This document shows, one piece after another, positions 63,281 to 64,000 of a DNA stretch of 64,000 nucleotides. Both the position numbers and the translations under genes were made by a program. Position 1 is the stretch's first letter. Each line of letters opens with the position of its first letter. Source of the stretch: Nephromyces sp. MM_2019 (taxonomy: Eukaryota; Apicomplexa; Aconoidasida; Nephromycida); NCBI GenBank assembly GCA_015657535.1, contig JADHZB010001958.1, positions 1-64,000 of the forward strand. Reading direction: 5' to 3'. The notes beneath the pieces are model-generated. The model did not search any database. It was not told the origin of the DNA and worked only from the letters and a program-made list of their open reading frames with translations.

Positions 63281-64000
63281 ATGTGTCTCAAAAGACACTG
63301 TATTGTAACAGGGGGGACAGGTGTCCTTGGTAATGGGATCAAGGCAGCTCTCGAAGAATTTGAAACTGATATGACCTTTACCTGGCTCTCAAGCAAAGAT
63401 GGGGATTGCAAGTAAAACTCAGCATCATTGAAATTGCTTAAGCAAATGAGTGAACCTCAGAATTATTTTTTAATATAGCACTCTCTTTTTATGCAGAGAT
63501 ATTAATGAGATGTCCAAAATCTTTGACAAGTATCGGCCTAGCCATATTATCCATCTAGCAGCAAGAGTTGGTGGACTGTATGCAAACATGGATAACAATG
63601 TAAGTATTTAATCTTCATATAGCTTAATCATACTATTAACGAATATTTAACTAACCTTCTCAAGATTGGATTTTTCGAAGATAACACTGAAATCAATCAA
63701 ACGATTATTAAACTTTGCCATAAATACAAGGTACTATTTTTTTAAGAAAATAAAAAATTTTTTTAAAGCACTTTACGTCTCACCTGATCCGACCCAAGGT
63801 TACTCATGGTATATTTTGTCTCTCAACTTGTGTTTTCCCATCATCTGCTAAATTACCTCTAACTGAAGAACAGATACAGTAAAACATCTCAATGTTGAAA
63901 ATCTCTATCCGGAAGCTTTCATATTTTTAATACTTTTGATACTCAGCTCTGGACCGCCACATTTTTCAAATGAAGGCTATGCCATGGCCAAACGTAATTT
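63281..64000 (+). CDS. GDP-L-fucose synthase, 5' part
   Basis: NADPH-dependent 3,5-epimerase/4-reductase that turns GDP-4-keto-6-deoxymannose into GDP-L-fucose, the donor for protein fucosylation, in the cytosol. Exons so far: 63281-63411, 63497-63599, 63665-63730, 63799-63878, 63947 to the window end; all join in phase. Short-chain dehydrogenase features are visible: dinucleotide loop TGGTGVLG near the N-terminus, SSKDGD, PSHIIHLAARVGGL, the catalytic-Ser block CLSTCVFP, IHSGPPH and YAMAK, the catalytic Tyr-x3-Lys. These match the order of the eukaryotic GFUS/TSTA3 and bacterial WcaG family. The rest lies beyond the right edge. Confidence 0.95.

Overview
This window is a nuclear, intron-dense, AT-rich eukaryotic contig. 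All three standard stop codons end genes here, which argues against a ciliate with a reassigned code. Most introns are 55-90 nt with GT-AG ends. Gene content is an axonemal-type dynein, a kinesin, a divergent myosin with an RCC1 tail, a GltA-type citrate synthase and a GDP-fucose synthase. Together these suggest a flagellum-forming alveolate, most likely an apicomplexan or a relative. That placement is inference; no marker here fixes the species.

Layout. 1-5.7 kb: the reverse-strand gene for the U5 snRNP GTPase Snu114/EFTUD2, running off the left edge. Nearly all of its introns are about 0.5-0.7 kb and filled with tandem repeats. 5.7-8.3 kb: repeat-rich, gene-free DNA, then a tRNA-Arg(TCT). 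8.8-16.6 kb: a 32-exon gene for a ~1,821-residue myosin-like protein with IQ motifs and RCC1 repeats. Its P-loop, switch I and switch II are all degenerate. 17.8-19.2 kb: a six-exon protein of unknown function. 20.2-21.6 kb: splicing factor Yju2/CCDC94 (reverse). 22.5-23.7 kb: an intronless membrane-anchored papain-fold-like protein that appears to lack its catalytic residues. 24-25.3 kb: a Cys-containing unknown protein (reverse). 26-26.8 kb: a small protein ending in Cys-Cys. 27.2-32.5 kb: a 21-exon kinesin (reverse). 33.3-34.3 kb: a 215-residue unknown. 34.8-36.7 kb: a vacuolar-sorting-receptor-like type I membrane protein (reverse). 37.7-38.7 kb: an Mpo1/DUF962 protein (reverse), recovered only by joining short exons. 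40.1-42.8 kb: an 18-exon citrate synthase. 43.3-61.9 kb: the axonemal-type dynein heavy chain (reverse). 63.3-64 kb: the 5' part of GDP-L-fucose synthase.

How the genes relate. Three cytoskeletal motor-family genes (myosin-like, kinesin, dynein) occupy roughly half of the window. Two spliceosome components (Snu114, Yju2) sit in the same intron-rich contig. Metabolic genes cover the TCA entry step, 2-hydroxy fatty acid oxidation and GDP-fucose supply. There is no operon-like organisation; neighbours are divergent, convergent or tandem with 0.3-1.5 kb spacers. Exon joins given below were made by hand from splice consensus and frame continuity. In every multi-exon model listed, exon lengths keep frame to the stop, except where stated.
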